Shown one piece after another: positions 33,719-43,519 of a stretch of 64,000 nt of DNA. Source of the stretch: an uncultured bacterium (GTDB taxonomy: Bacteria > Planctomycetota > GCA-002687715); contig CADEGH010000012.1 in assembly GCA_902826835.1 (NCBI GenBank), positions 1-64,000 of the forward strand, in the 5' to 3' direction. Each line of letters opens with the position of its first letter. Positions within the stretch are counted from its first letter, which is position 1. Made by a program: the position numbers and the translations under genes. Under the pieces are notes generated by a model. It saw only the letters and a list, made by a program, of their open reading frames with translations. It was not told the origin of the DNA and did not search any database.

Positions 33719-34626
33719 GACTTGAGCCCGCGCAGGATGTCGCGCCCTCCGCGCTTCAGAATGCGATCCGCAACCTCGACCCCCAGTTCCGCGGGCCCCT
33801 TGGTCATGGCGGCGCTGCGGTCGGTGACGCAGGGCTCCCCCCTCGGGCCGAGCAAGCGGGCGTCCAAAACCAAGTCCGCCCCCTCTCGACGCGCCCAAGC
33901 GGCCGCGGGCACATTGCATCCCCCGCCCAACCGACCAAGGAACGCCCGTTCGGCGATCGCCGCTTCGTGCGTTTCCCCGTCGTCGGCGGCGAGCAGCAAG
34001 TCGACGGTCGAGTGGTCTGAAGCGCGGCACGTGACACCGACGATTCCCTGAGACGGCGCCGGGAGATGTTCGTTCAGCGGCAGGACTTCCGCGATCTTCT
34101 TGTCGAGGCCGAGGCGCACCAAGCCAGCGCGGGCCAAGATCAACGCCGCGACATCCCCGGCCTCCACCTTTTGCACGCGCGTGTCGACGTTGCCGCGGAT
34201 CGCCACGATTTCGAGATCCGGCCGCACGCGCAGCACCTGGGCCTGCCGGCGCAGGCTCCCCGTCGCGACCTTCGCCCCCTTGGGCAGCTCTTTGAGTTTT
34301 CCGCCGATGATGGCGTCTTCGACGGGCCCGCGCTCGAGCACCATCCCGAGGACCAAGCCATCGGGCAGCGTCGTGGTCTGATCCTTCAAGCTGTGCACGG
34401 CGGCGTGGGCGCGGCCGGCGAGCACTTCGGCGTCGACCTCGCGGGTGAACACTCCCGTCATAGACAGGCCCGCGATCGGCGCCGCCTGTTCCCGGTCACC
34501 CTCGGTCTTCACGATGTGGAGCTGGACTTCGATCCCCGGATGAACCCGCTGGATCTGGTCGCGGACGGCCTCGGCCTGCCAAAGGGCGAGCCGGCTACCT
34601 CGAGTCGCCAGGATGAAAGGAGGCAA
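33715..34626 (-). CDS. hemC: Porphobilinogen deaminase (hydroxymethylbilane synthase)
   Basis: The product is 303 aa, normal for the family. ATRGSRLALWQ (N-terminus), VHSLKD (~77-82), GSLRRQAQVL and GNVDTRVQK are all present, and LGGGCNVPAAAW supplies the Cys that carries the dipyrromethane cofactor. It joins four porphobilinogens into hydroxymethylbilane. It overlaps hemD by 4 bp. A 176-bp gap separates it from hemA, so it may have its own promoter. Confidence 0.96.
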   Translation of the reverse strand: MPPFILATRGSRLALWQAEAVRDQIQRVHPGIEVQLHIVKTEGDREQAAPIAGLSMTGVFTREVDAEVLAGRAHAAVHSLKDQTTTLPDGLVLGMVLERGPVEDAIIGGKLKELPKGAKVATGSLRRQAQVLRVRPDLEIVAIRGNVDTRVQKVEAGDVAALILARAGLVRLGLDKKIAEVLPLNEHLPAPSQGIVGVTCRASDHSTVDLLLAADDGETHEAAIAERAFLGRLGGGCNVPAAAWARREGADLVLDARLLGPRGEPCVTDRSAAMTKGPAELGVEVADRILKRGGRDILRGLKS

Positions 34627-34802
34627 GGGGAAACACTCGCAAGAAGACGATGTTCGGCGCCACGCCCCGAGCCAAAGGACCGAGGATCGTGCGACCCGGG
34701 CCGATGTTAGCGGCGGTCCCCCTCAGACACGAGGTTTGGCCAAGATCGGCTAAATCCTTGTCCGACAACGAGTTAGCGGTGGATTCCCAACAAACTGAGC
34801 CC

Positions 34803-36047
34803 TTAGGAGCGGTCAGAGTGGCTCCGATACCGCCTTTCCAGACGTTCCTCAGAGAGGGTCCGGCGGGCTCCGTCCTTCAGTTGTTTCAACGCTTCGTCGA
34901 GCAAGCGCTTCGTGAGCTGGTCCGCGAGTTTCCGTGCCCCCGGGTCGGAGACCCCTTGCTCGGCCAAGACCTGGTCCCGCAGAGCCATGAACCGCGTCGC
35001 CAAATCGGCGATGACCGGTTTGAAGCTCGCGTAGGTGCGGAGCGCCAGATACTTGTGCGTCTCCTCCACAACGATGCGACCGGCCTGGACCACTTCCGAC
35101 TCGCGGGACGCCCGATGACGAGCCACGATGCTCTCGAGGTCGTCCAAATCGTGAAGCAGAAGATCGTCCCGGTCCCGCAGCGCCGGATCGATGGCGCGGG
35201 GCAGGCTGAGATCGATGAACATCGGAGGTTCGCGATGCCTCCGCAGCCGCGCCTTGTCGAGATGGCTCTTGGTGATGATCGGCTCGAACACGTCGACGCA
35301 GGCGAGAACCAGGTGACAATCACTCAGGCGATCGCGGAGCTGGTCGAGTGCGAGCACGGTGCCACCGAATTTCGCGGCCGCCTCCTCGGCCCGGGCCATC
35401 GTACGATTCGAAAAGGTCAGGCTTCGGACCTCCCGATCCTTCAAGTGTTGCGCGACGAGCAGGCCAGTTTCACCGGCGCCGACGATGAGGGCATCACAGT
35501 CGTCGAACCCACCGATGACTTTGCCAGCCAGTTCGATGGCCGCGCTGGCCACACTCAAGGTTCCCTCGCCCAATTTGGTTTCGGCGCGCACCCGCTTGCC
35601 AACCGCGATCGCGTGTTCGACGAGTCCGAAGAGGACTCCGGCGGTGGCGCCCGACTCTTTCCCTTTTGCTTGAGCGTCCTTGATCTGCGCGAGGATCTGG
35701 CTTTCGCCCAAGACTTGGGAATCCAAACCGGCAGAGACTCGAAAGAGATGGAGAATCGCGTCGATGCCCAGATGGTGGTAGACCGCGCCGCCGGGCAAAT
35801 CCGGGACCCTGGCCCCGAACTCCGCGGCCAGCCGTTCGACGAGTTCGCGTTCGAGTTCGCCGCCCACGAGCAACTCGGTTCGATTGCACGTCGAAAGCAC
35901 GCAGCACTCGCGCACCCCGGGTGCCACGAGTAAACGCTGCGCGTATTCGGCCTGGTTGTCCGGCGGGATCGAGAGCTTCTCGCGCGTCGCGGCTTCCGCA
36001 GTGCGGTGCGACACGCCGATGAGGGCCAAATCCAAGAGCTCCGCCAT
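34803..36047 (-). CDS. hemA: Glutamyl-tRNA reductase
   Basis: The product is 414 aa. The start at 36047 gives the typical LIGVSHRTA opening. STCNRTE (~52-58) contains the catalytic Cys, GLDSQVLGESQIL the conserved substrate loop, and IVGAGETG (~183-190) the NADPH site. The enzyme makes glutamate-1-semialdehyde from Glu-tRNA, the first committed step of C5-route haem synthesis. hemL and hemB are not in this window. Confidence 0.95.
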   Translation of the reverse strand: MAELLDLALIGVSHRTAEAATREKLSIPPDNQAEYAQRLLVAPGVRECCVLSTCNRTELLVGGELERELVERLAAEFGARVPDLPGGAVYHHLGIDAILHLFRVSAGLDSQVLGESQILAQIKDAQAKGKESGATAGVLFGLVEHAIAVGKRVRAETKLGEGTLSVASAAIELAGKVIGGFDDCDALIVGAGETGLLVAQHLKDREVRSLTFSNRTMARAEEAAAKFGGTVLALDQLRDRLSDCHLVLACVDVFEPIITKSHLDKARLRRHREPPMFIDLSLPRAIDPALRDRDDLLLHDLDDLESIVARHRASRESEVVQAGRIVVEETHKYLALRTYASFKPVIADLATRFMALRDQVLAEQGVSDPGARKLADQLTKRLLDEALKQLKDGARRTLSEERLERRYRSHSDRS

Positions 36048-36049
36048 GG

Positions 36050-36880
36050 TCAGCGAAACACGTGGAAGGCCCCGCGGGGAACGAGCGAAACCCCGAGGCT
36101 CAAAAGAAGGAGCGAGGCAGCCACCACGGCGATCCACGCCGCTCGACGCCCGCTCAGGAATCGCAAAAAGCCGGACACGCTGATGACTCCGAACACGAGC
36201 CAAAGCACGATCGCCGGCCACACTTTGGGGTCGAGATAGCTGAAGTTGCGGACCGCGCCCTCGTGGGCCCACCAAATGCCGAGGTTCAGACCCACGGTCA
36301 GGAACAAAAATCCGACCGCGGCCGCCGCGCGGTTCATTTTCGAGAGACGCTCCAAGTCCGGCAGCTTCGCGTACAAGACGCCGAAGGTTCGGCGCCGGAG
36401 CTGCCGCAGGAGCACGAGGTAGAGACCCGAGAAAAATCCGGAGAGCAGGAGCGCCGCCACCGCGAGCAGGGCCGACACGATGTGGACGACAAAAAAGCGG
36501 CTCTGCGCGAGCGGGCTCGCCACCAATTGCAGCGGAGCCAGCGCCGAGGCCATGAGCTGCATCACGAACACCGCGAGCACCACGAAGGCCCCGGTGGCCG
36601 GAGTCTTCGCCAGGGGTTCGATCAAAAGGTAGAGCCCGAGGATGGAGAATCCGAGGAAGGACACGACCTGCCAAGGATGGGCAATCGGGAGGTGTCCGAG
36701 CTCCGTCGAGAGCACGGCACCGTAACCGAGATGGAGGAGCACCGCGAAGGCCGTGGTCCCGCGCCGCCAGCGCGCCCATTTCGGAGCCCGCGGCCCCGCC
36801 AACTCCATCCCATAGAGGAGAGTCAGCGCCATGTAGACGACCGGGAGCAAAACCTGGAGCGCTTGCACTGCCGCGGTCAC
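36050..36880 (-). CDS. hemX: HemX/CcsA-like cytochrome c assembly membrane protein
   Basis: The product is 276 aa from a GTG at 36880 that overlaps the hemG stop (GTGA). About eight membrane helices are seen. WAHEGAVRNFSYLDPKVWPAIVLW resembles the WWA(x)-WGxYWxWDPKE haem-handling region of CcsA/CcmC proteins, with His kept and the Trp cluster weakened. Position directly before hemA is classic for HemX. It may affect HemA abundance or help haem delivery to c-type cytochromes; the latter suits the many CxxCH proteins nearby. Confidence 0.8.
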   Translation of the reverse strand: MTAAVQALQVLLPVVYMALTLLYGMELAGPRAPKWARWRRGTTAFAVLLHLGYGAVLSTELGHLPIAHPWQVVSFLGFSILGLYLLIEPLAKTPATGAFVVLAVFVMQLMASALAPLQLVASPLAQSRFFVVHIVSALLAVAALLLSGFFSGLYLVLLRQLRRRTFGVLYAKLPDLERLSKMNRAAAAVGFLFLTVGLNLGIWWAHEGAVRNFSYLDPKVWPAIVLWLVFGVISVSGFLRFLSGRRAAWIAVVAASLLLLSLGVSLVPRGAFHVFR

Positions 36881-38277
36881 GCGGGCACACCCTCCTTCGG
36901 TTTCATGGCCAAAATTTGATCGGCGGCCTGACGGCCCGAACCGATGCACGACTCAATTGCCACGCCGTCCACCCAGTTCCCCGCGATCGTGGCCTCCGGG
37001 AAACCCTCGGAAAGGAGCGTGCGAACGGCGGCAATGCGACGTTTGTGCCCGACCGCGTACTGCGGCAGCGTTTCGACCCAGCGCACCACGCGGAACGAAT
37101 CCGGCACGGGAATTTTTCTCTGCCCGAGCGCGAGCGCGAGTTCCCCGAGCATCAGCTCTTGGATCATGTCGTCGGGCAAGTCGCCTGCGTGCGGGTCGAG
37201 AATCCCCCCGATGAAGCCGTTCATCACGACTTTGCCCTCGGGGGCAACTCCGGGAAATAGCTCCGACGCAAAGATCCAGCCGAGGGTGCGCATCCGGGAG
37301 CAACGCGGCACGAGATAGCCGAAGCCTCGCGGCAATCCCGGCACGGTGGACCGATCGAAGGATGCTTGGGCCACGAGCAGCGACGCGTACTCCACCTCGA
37401 ACAAAAGGTCGGCGACGAGCGGCGCGTCTTTCGCGAGCAGGCAGCCGGTCGCCATCGCGGGCGCCGCGAGCACGACCCGATCGAAGCGCGCGGTTTCGAT
37501 CTCGCCGCCGGACCGTTCGAGGGCGAGCTCGACTCCTTCATTCGCCCGGCGCTCGAGCCGCTTGACCCGATGGTTCAAGTGAGCACGCGACCCGAGCTCG
37601 CTCTCCAGGCGATCGATCAGCGTCTGCAAGCCACCGTCCAGACTCTGCAAGGGCGAGGCGGCGGTCGTGCCGTTCGAACGGCGGCGCTCCCGGGCGCGTT
37701 CCCGCATCGCCCGAAAGATGCTCCCCCGCTCGCGCTCCATGCGACCGAGCTCGGGAAAGGCGCTTTGGATACCGAGGTGATTCGGATTCCCCGCGAAGGT
37801 CCCGGAAACCACCACGTCGACCCAGGTCATGGTGATGCCGCGACCGACCCGGCGGCCGAAGAACTCCGCCACCGTCTCCTCGGTCTCCGGATGGGAGGAG
37901 CGGACAAACGGCTCGAGCAGAACGCGGAACTTCTGCCGCGCCGTGAACAGCGGAGTGCGGATGAAATCTTTGAGACTGCGCGGCAATGGGTGCAGGGCCC
38001 CGTGGAAGTAGAGGAAGCGGTCGCGCGCCGCATCGTTGGCATAGATGATCTTGGATTCGAGCCCGAGCGACGCGACCAAACCGCGGAAGTTCTGGCACTT
38101 GCCCTGGATCGCGGCCGGTCCGTTTTCGAAGCGAATGCCGTCCCCTCGCGTGGTGCCGACGCAACCGCCTAATCGTGAACCCGCTTCGAAGAGCTGGACT
38201 TCCGCCCCGCCCTTCTTGAGCCAGTGCGCGGCGGACAGCCCCGAGATTCCGCCCCCGATGATCGCGACGCGGCTCAT
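36877..38277 (-). CDS. hemG: Protoporphyrinogen oxidase, HemY-type
   Basis: The product is 466 aa. VAIIGGGISGLSAAHWL is the FAD-binding Rossmann motif, followed by GSRLGGCVGT. QSLDGGLQTLIDRL and the C-terminal GNWVDGVAIESCIGSGRQAA are typical of oxygen-dependent protoporphyrinogen IX oxidases. It takes six electrons to make protoporphyrin IX. It overlaps hemH upstream and hemX downstream by 4 bp each. Confidence 0.93.
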   Translation of the reverse strand: MSRVAIIGGGISGLSAAHWLKKGGAEVQLFEAGSRLGGCVGTTRGDGIRFENGPAAIQGKCQNFRGLVASLGLESKIIYANDAARDRFLYFHGALHPLPRSLKDFIRTPLFTARQKFRVLLEPFVRSSHPETEETVAEFFGRRVGRGITMTWVDVVVSGTFAGNPNHLGIQSAFPELGRMERERGSIFRAMRERARERRRSNGTTAASPLQSLDGGLQTLIDRLESELGSRAHLNHRVKRLERRANEGVELALERSGGEIETARFDRVVLAAPAMATGCLLAKDAPLVADLLFEVEYASLLVAQASFDRSTVPGLPRGFGYLVPRCSRMRTLGWIFASELFPGVAPEGKVVMNGFIGGILDPHAGDLPDDMIQELMLGELALALGQRKIPVPDSFRVVRWVETLPQYAVGHKRRIAAVRTLLSEGFPEATIAGNWVDGVAIESCIGSGRQAADQILAMKPKEGVPA

Positions 38278-39290
38278 GATGCACTCATTTCTGCCGGCGC
38301 GGTGCCTTGCAACTTCCCGGCCAAGTAGTCGCCCATTCCGCGTGTGAACCGCCGGTCATCGTTCAGGGCGACGACCCGGCGCACGTCGGCGATTCCGAGG
38401 CTTTTCGCTTGGTCACCGTAGAGGAGGTCCATCTCGTACAGGGTCTCGATGTGATCGGAGACAAACCCGAGTGGCACCATGAGGAGGCGCTTCACCCCTC
38501 GGGCAGCGAGCGTCGGCAGGTGGGCCTCGGTGTAGGGCTGCAACCACCGCTGCGGACCCACCCGGCTTTGGAACGAAATGGAATGCTCCAGATCCGACGG
38601 CAAGCGCGCGAGGATCCCCCGGTAACTCTGCTCGATGCGATCGCGGTAGGGATCCCCCCGCTTGATGTAGGACTCGGGGAGTCCGTGGCAACTGAACAGG
38701 AGATGGGGACGTGGGGGCCCCATCTCGGCGAGTACGTCCCGGATCTGGCCCGCCATCGCATCAAGATAGAAAGGCTCGGTCGCGAAGTCTTTCACTTCGC
38801 TGCGGGCCACGCCGCGAAGGGGCGAGCCATCCACGGCGGCCCAAAAGTCGGCGAGGCTGCTCCCGCCCGTCGCGGGTGAGAACTGCGGATAGAGACTGAG
38901 AGCGACGATCCGGGTCGGCGCCCACTCGACCAAACGGCGCACGGCTTCTTCGGCCCGCGGTGGGGTGTAGCGCATGGCTACCCCGGCCTTGGCCTGGATT
39001 CCGAGCTCACGGAGCCGGGCGCAGGTTCCCTCCATCTGAGCTTCGGTATGACGAAGGATCGGGGACCCGCCGCCGATCAACGCGTAGTTCTTCCCGACTT
39101 CGTGCGAACGCCGGCGCGCGATGCGGCGGCCGAGCGCGCTTTGAAAGGGCCGAATGATGGCCGGCAAACGCACGAGGTCTTGGTCAGCGAACAGCGCGGC
39201 CAAGAAGGGCTCGACCGCTGACTGGTCGATCGGGCCTCCCATGTTGAGACCGACCACCGCCACGCGCGAAGAGGAAGAACCTGCGGTCAT
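38274..39290 (-). CDS. hemH: Ferrochelatase
   Basis: The product is 338 aa from the ATG at 39290, where VAVVGLNMGGP begins the chelatase fold. LLFSCHGLPESYIKRGDPY (~198-216) contains the catalytic His, and QSRVGPQRWLQPYTE plus PLGFVSDHIETLYEMD (second active-site region with conserved Glu) follow. It inserts Fe2+ into protoporphyrin IX. hemN ends five bases upstream of its ATG. Confidence 0.95.
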   Translation of the reverse strand: MTAGSSSSRVAVVGLNMGGPIDQSAVEPFLAALFADQDLVRLPAIIRPFQSALGRRIARRRSHEVGKNYALIGGGSPILRHTEAQMEGTCARLRELGIQAKAGVAMRYTPPRAEEAVRRLVEWAPTRIVALSLYPQFSPATGGSSLADFWAAVDGSPLRGVARSEVKDFATEPFYLDAMAGQIRDVLAEMGPPRPHLLFSCHGLPESYIKRGDPYRDRIEQSYRGILARLPSDLEHSISFQSRVGPQRWLQPYTEAHLPTLAARGVKRLLMVPLGFVSDHIETLYEMDLLYGDQAKSLGIADVRRVVALNDDRRFTRGMGDYLAGKLQGTAPAEMSAS

Positions 39291-39295
39291 GATTT

Positions 39296-40693
39296 TCAAA
39301 GCGTCCGGGAGAAGGTGGATTTGGGAGCTCCGGTCGCGGCGAGGCGAGCTCGGTAGTAGCGGTCGAACACCACCGCCACGTTGCGCAGGAACAGTTGACC
39401 GAGGTCCGTGACCAAAATCCGATCGGGGTGCAGCTCGACGAGGCCGTCCTTCGCGAGGTGTGCCAGTTCCGCGAGCTCCGTCGCAAACGTCCCATCGAAG
39501 CGAATCCCGAATCGCCGTTCGATCGCACTCTTCGCGAGTTCGCCCTGGCACATGAGCCCCATGATCACGGACCGGCGCAATTCGTCGTCACCTTCGAGTT
39601 CGTGGCACTTGTGGACCGCGAATCCGCCTTCGAGCACGCGGCGTTCGTAGCCCTCGAGGGTAGGATCGTTCTGCCAGAAGGCGCCGTCGATCTCTCCGAT
39701 CGCGGAGACTCCGAGGCCGAGCATTTCCGCGTTGGCACGCGTGCCGTAGCCCATGAAATTGCGCTTGAGCGTGCCCATGCGCCGAGCCTTCGCCATTTCA
39801 TCTTCGGGTAGCGCGAAGTGATCGAGGCCCAGGTAGTCGTAGCCGGCATCGACAAAACGATGGAGGGCGTCGACAAAGATCCGCAATTTGAGCAAAGGGT
39901 CGGGGGCCATCCCGACTTCGAGGGCGGTTTGGTGTTTCTTCAACCACGGCACGTGGGCGTAGTGGAAGAGCGCCACGCGCTCGGGGCGCATTTGGAGCAC
40001 TTCGTCCATCGTGCGCTGAAAGCCCTCCTGGGTCTGATAGGGAAGGCCGTAAATCAGATCGATGTTGACGGAGCGAAATCCGCAGGCCCGCCCGACGTCG
40101 ACGACCCGCCGAGTTTCTTCGACGGACTGAATCCGGTTGATTGCCGCTTGGACCTGGGGATCGAAGTCCTGCACTCCCAGTGAGAGTCGGTGAAACCCGA
40201 GTGACGCCAACGCACGAATCTGCGCTTCCGTAGTCACCCGAGGATCGACTTCGAGCCCGATCTCCGCGCCCGGCTCCGGTTTGAACACCGCGAAGATCGC
40301 CTGCGAGAGGCGCGTGAGTTCGTCGGCGGAGAAAAACGTCGGAGTGCCGCCGCCGTAATGGAGCTGAGTGAGAGGGCGCACGCCAAGGCCAGTGCGGCCG
40401 ACCGCTTCGATTTCCCGGAGCAGCACGTCGAGGTAGTGCGCCGACTTCGTCCGGTTGTGGGTGATGTGGACATTGCACCCGCAGAACAGACACAGGTGCT
40501 CGCAGAACGGCAAATGCACGTAGACCGAGATCGGTCCTCCCTCGCGTCCCGCCCGGGCGAGGCGCTGGTCGTAGTTGCCGAGATCCGCTTGATTCAGCCA
40601 ATCCACCGCCGTCGGGTAGGAGGTGTAGCGGGGCGCCGCGGTGGCGTAACGGCTGATCATCTCCGCCGTCACTCCCGAGAGTGACAGACTCAT
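39296..40693 (-). CDS. hemN: Oxygen-independent coproporphyrinogen III dehydrogenase (radical SAM)
   Basis: The product is 465 aa. The start at 40693 overlaps the hemE stop. RYTSYPTAVDW near the N-terminus and HLPFCEHLCLFCGCN (~65-79) give the HemN CxxxCxxC cluster plus the extra Cys. GGGTPTF, ASLGFHRLSLGVQDF and IDLIYGLPYQT are family motifs. It decarboxylates coproporphyrinogen III anaerobically. Coexistence with an O2-using HemG suggests a facultative or microaerobic life. Confidence 0.95.
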   Translation of the reverse strand: MSLSLSGVTAEMISRYATAAPRYTSYPTAVDWLNQADLGNYDQRLARAGREGGPISVYVHLPFCEHLCLFCGCNVHITHNRTKSAHYLDVLLREIEAVGRTGLGVRPLTQLHYGGGTPTFFSADELTRLSQAIFAVFKPEPGAEIGLEVDPRVTTEAQIRALASLGFHRLSLGVQDFDPQVQAAINRIQSVEETRRVVDVGRACGFRSVNIDLIYGLPYQTQEGFQRTMDEVLQMRPERVALFHYAHVPWLKKHQTALEVGMAPDPLLKLRIFVDALHRFVDAGYDYLGLDHFALPEDEMAKARRMGTLKRNFMGYGTRANAEMLGLGVSAIGEIDGAFWQNDPTLEGYERRVLEGGFAVHKCHELEGDDELRRSVIMGLMCQGELAKSAIERRFGIRFDGTFATELAELAHLAKDGLVELHPDRILVTDLGQLFLRNVAVVFDRYYRARLAATGAPKSTFSRTL

Positions 40694-41736
40694 GACCGTT
40701 CCTCCGCCTGCACGGCCTTGATGAACGCGCTCACACTTTCGACGGGCGTCGGCGGCAGGATGCCGGACCCCAAATTGACGATGTGCCCGGGTTCCTTGCC
40801 GAAGGCTTCGAGATTCGCCCGCAGCCTGCGTACGACTTCGTCCGGTTCGGCCAGCAAGACGGTGGGATCGAGATTTCCTTGCACCGCAGTGCGACCGGCG
40901 ATCTTTGCGCGAGCGGCTCCCGGCTCGACCCGCCAATCGAGGCTGATGACGTCGGGACCCAAGTCGATGAGCACGTCGAGCAGGTGGCCACCCCCGTTCA
41001 CGTAGAGGATGACCGGCACTCCGAGCGATTTTCCAACGGTGATGAGTCGCTCCATCGAAGGGAACAGCACCGCCCGGTAGGTCGCCGCATCCAGCGCGCC
41101 GCCCCAAGAGTCGAAGATCTGGAGAACGTCGGCGCCCGCCTTCACCTGGAAGTCGAGATAGGGAGTGAGCGCATCGACGATGAGCTCGAGCAGTTCCTGA
41201 AAGCCGGCGGGATCCGTCCACATCCACCGCTTGGTGTGCAGGAAGTCGCGGGAGGATCCGCCCTCGATCATGTAGGAAGCGGTGGTGAACGGCGCGCCGG
41301 AGAAGCCGATGATCGCGCGTTCGAGGCCGATCTCGGCGCGGACCCGGCGGATCGCCTCGCCGAGAAACGCCGTCTTCTCCTCGGGATCGAAGGGAGCGAT
41401 GCGTTCGAGGTCGGGCCGAGCGCGCAGCGGTGGGCCGAGTTTCGGACCCTCCCCCGCTTCGAAAGTCACGTCCATCCCCATCGCGGCCACGGGAACGAGG
41501 ATGTCCGAGAAGATGACCGCCGCATCCATGCCGAATCGGCGGATGGGTTGGCACGTGAGTTCGGCCGCTTTCGCGGGGTCGTGCACCATGTCGAGGAAGC
41601 TGCCCTGCGAGCGCAGCGCTCGATACTCGGGCAGGTACCGACCGGCCTGGCGCATGATCCAAACCGGAGGTCGATCGACCGGCTTTTTTCGAGCCGCGGC
41701 CAAGAACCGCTCGCGTCCGTTCATCCTCGCGCTCAT
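40690..41736 (-). CDS. hemE: Uroporphyrinogen decarboxylase
   Basis: The product is 348 aa. PPVWIMRQAGRYLPEYR (~23-39) is the N-terminal signature. IFSDILVP (~75-82), GFSGAPFTTASYMIEGG and ISLDWRV complete the active site. It converts uroporphyrinogen III to coproporphyrinogen III. It is the first gene of the eight-gene minus-strand operon. Confidence 0.96.
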   Translation of the reverse strand: MSARMNGRERFLAAARKKPVDRPPVWIMRQAGRYLPEYRALRSQGSFLDMVHDPAKAAELTCQPIRRFGMDAAVIFSDILVPVAAMGMDVTFEAGEGPKLGPPLRARPDLERIAPFDPEEKTAFLGEAIRRVRAEIGLERAIIGFSGAPFTTASYMIEGGSSRDFLHTKRWMWTDPAGFQELLELIVDALTPYLDFQVKAGADVLQIFDSWGGALDAATYRAVLFPSMERLITVGKSLGVPVILYVNGGGHLLDVLIDLGPDVISLDWRVEPGAARAKIAGRTAVQGNLDPTVLLAEPDEVVRRLRANLEAFGKEPGHIVNLGSGILPPTPVESVSAFIKAVQAEERS

Positions 41737-41838
41737 CGCCAGAAGCTACCAGGTCTTCGGGTGGGTTGGCAGCGTCGGCCGAGGGTCGGATTCGACTCCG
41801 ACCAAATCGTCACGCTGCCGAGCGGGATGACCTGGAAA

Positions 41839-43278
41839 TCAGGAGCGCGAGCGGCGGCGAGGTGGCCTCGGACCGCGGCGTCCGCCCTTGGCGGGTCCCT
41901 TCGCACTGAGGAGCGGTGCCCCCGGATGATGGGCGCCCGTGGGGAGGCGCCGGGATCGGGCCGGCTGGCTCTCGCGAGTGCGGGGCCGTTCGACGGGTAC
42001 GGAGCGAGGAGCCTTGGCGGGGGCCGTCTGAGCGCGACGATCGAAGTCCGCCACCGGCAGCCGTTCGTTGCGAGGCCGACTGCGCCGCGGCGCGGCGGTC
42101 TCGGCGTGAGCCTCGGCCACCATCTCAGGAGCGGGTTCGCGACGATCGCTCGTCTTTGCCTTCGCGGCGTCGTAGGCGCGTTCGCGCTCGAGTTTGTGGC
42201 CGAGCGCCTTCTCGATGCCGCGAAGATCGGTCTCCTCCTCCGGCGATACGAGGGTGAACGCGTCGCCGGTGCGAGCCGCCCGCGCGGTGCGGCCGACGCG
42301 GTGGATGTAGTCCTCCGGGACGTGAGGCACGTCGAAGTTCACGACGTGCGAGAGTTCGTCGATATCGATGCCGCGGGCAGCGATGTCGGTCGCCACGAGA
42401 ACGCGCACCTGTCCTCGCTTGAATGCGTCGAGGGCCTTCAGGCGTTGCGCCTGCGAGCGATTGCCGTGGATGCGGGCGGCGTCGACACCGCGCTTCTCAA
42501 GGAAATCACAGAGCCGATTGGCGCGGCTCTTCGTGCGCGTGAAGACCAGCGCGCTCTTGATGTTCGGGTCGTCGAGCAGATTGAGCAGGAACTCGGACTT
42601 CTTTGTCTGCAGGACCGAGAACACTCGCTGGCGAACCCCGGTAGCTGGCGCCGCTTTGCGCTCGGTCGCGATCTTAATCGGCTGGTGCAGCATTTCCGCC
42701 GCCAGCTTGGCGATCTCGGGAGGCATGGTCGCCGAGAAAAACAGGGTCTGACGGTCTTTCGGAACCCGCCGCAGGATGCGACGGATGTCGGGCAGGAAGC
42801 CCATGTCGAGCATCCGGTCTGCCTCGTCGAGAATCAGCACTTCGACGGTGTCGAGGCTGGCGTAGGGTGAATTCAAGTGGTCGAGAAGGCGACCGGGCGT
42901 GGCAATCAGGACGTCGACGCCCTTCCGGAACGCCTGCTCCTGCGGTCCCATTCCCACGCCGCCGTAGACCGCGGCGCCGGTGACCTTGTGGCGCGGGGCG
43001 AGGTCGGCGAGGTCGGCCGCGATCTGAGCGGCGAGTTCGCGCGTCGGGGTCACGACCAGGGCACGGGGACCCCGTACCTTGCGCTTCATCAGATGTTCGA
43101 TCGTCGGCAAGAGGAAGGCCGCGGTTTTTCCGCTGCCCGTCATCGCACACGCCAGAAGGTCGCGACCTTCGAGGGCAGGCGGAATCGCTTCCCGCTGAAT
43201 CGGAGTGGGCTCTTCGAACCCGAGAGCCTGGATGCACCGCAAAATGTCCGGGTGCAATCCCAAGGATGCAAAAGTCAT
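41839..43278 (-). CDS. DEAD-box RNA helicase (RhlE-like)
   Basis: The product is 479 aa; the ATG at 43278 starts at the Q-motif region (FASLGLHPDILRCIQALGFEEPTPIQ). Motif I AMTGSGKT (~45-52), DEAD as LDEAD (~148-152), SAT, and VI HRVGRTAR are complete. After the helicase core (~370), a ~105-residue basic Arg/Pro/Ser/Ala-rich tail probably binds RNA. Such proteins unwind structured RNA in ribosome assembly or cold adaptation. It is a single gene ~100 bp upstream of hemE. Confidence 0.95.
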   Translation of the reverse strand: MTFASLGLHPDILRCIQALGFEEPTPIQREAIPPALEGRDLLACAMTGSGKTAAFLLPTIEHLMKRKVRGPRALVVTPTRELAAQIAADLADLAPRHKVTGAAVYGGVGMGPQEQAFRKGVDVLIATPGRLLDHLNSPYASLDTVEVLILDEADRMLDMGFLPDIRRILRRVPKDRQTLFFSATMPPEIAKLAAEMLHQPIKIATERKAAPATGVRQRVFSVLQTKKSEFLLNLLDDPNIKSALVFTRTKSRANRLCDFLEKRGVDAARIHGNRSQAQRLKALDAFKRGQVRVLVATDIAARGIDIDELSHVVNFDVPHVPEDYIHRVGRTARAARTGDAFTLVSPEEETDLRGIEKALGHKLERERAYDAAKAKTSDRREPAPEMVAEAHAETAAPRRSRPRNERLPVADFDRRAQTAPAKAPRSVPVERPRTRESQPARSRRLPTGAHHPGAPLLSAKGPAKGGRRGPRPPRRRSRS

Positions 43279-43519
43279 AGAACGCGAAACACTTTCTGCG
43301 CGCGGGGCGCGCGTGGCGGAACAGCTCCGCCCGAAGGACTCACGCAAAAGAAGCGCCGGAGTCCCATCACCAAAGAGCACAAGCCCGAGGGCGCCAATTT
43401 CGAACCGACGCGCTCTCGAAGGGCTGTGCTGACGCTCCCTTGGAACAGGAGGACCTTCCCACCCGAACTCGGCCGACGCAAGGTCGAAGCTCAAGACAAA
43501 CTGGCGTCGCCGGCAAAAT

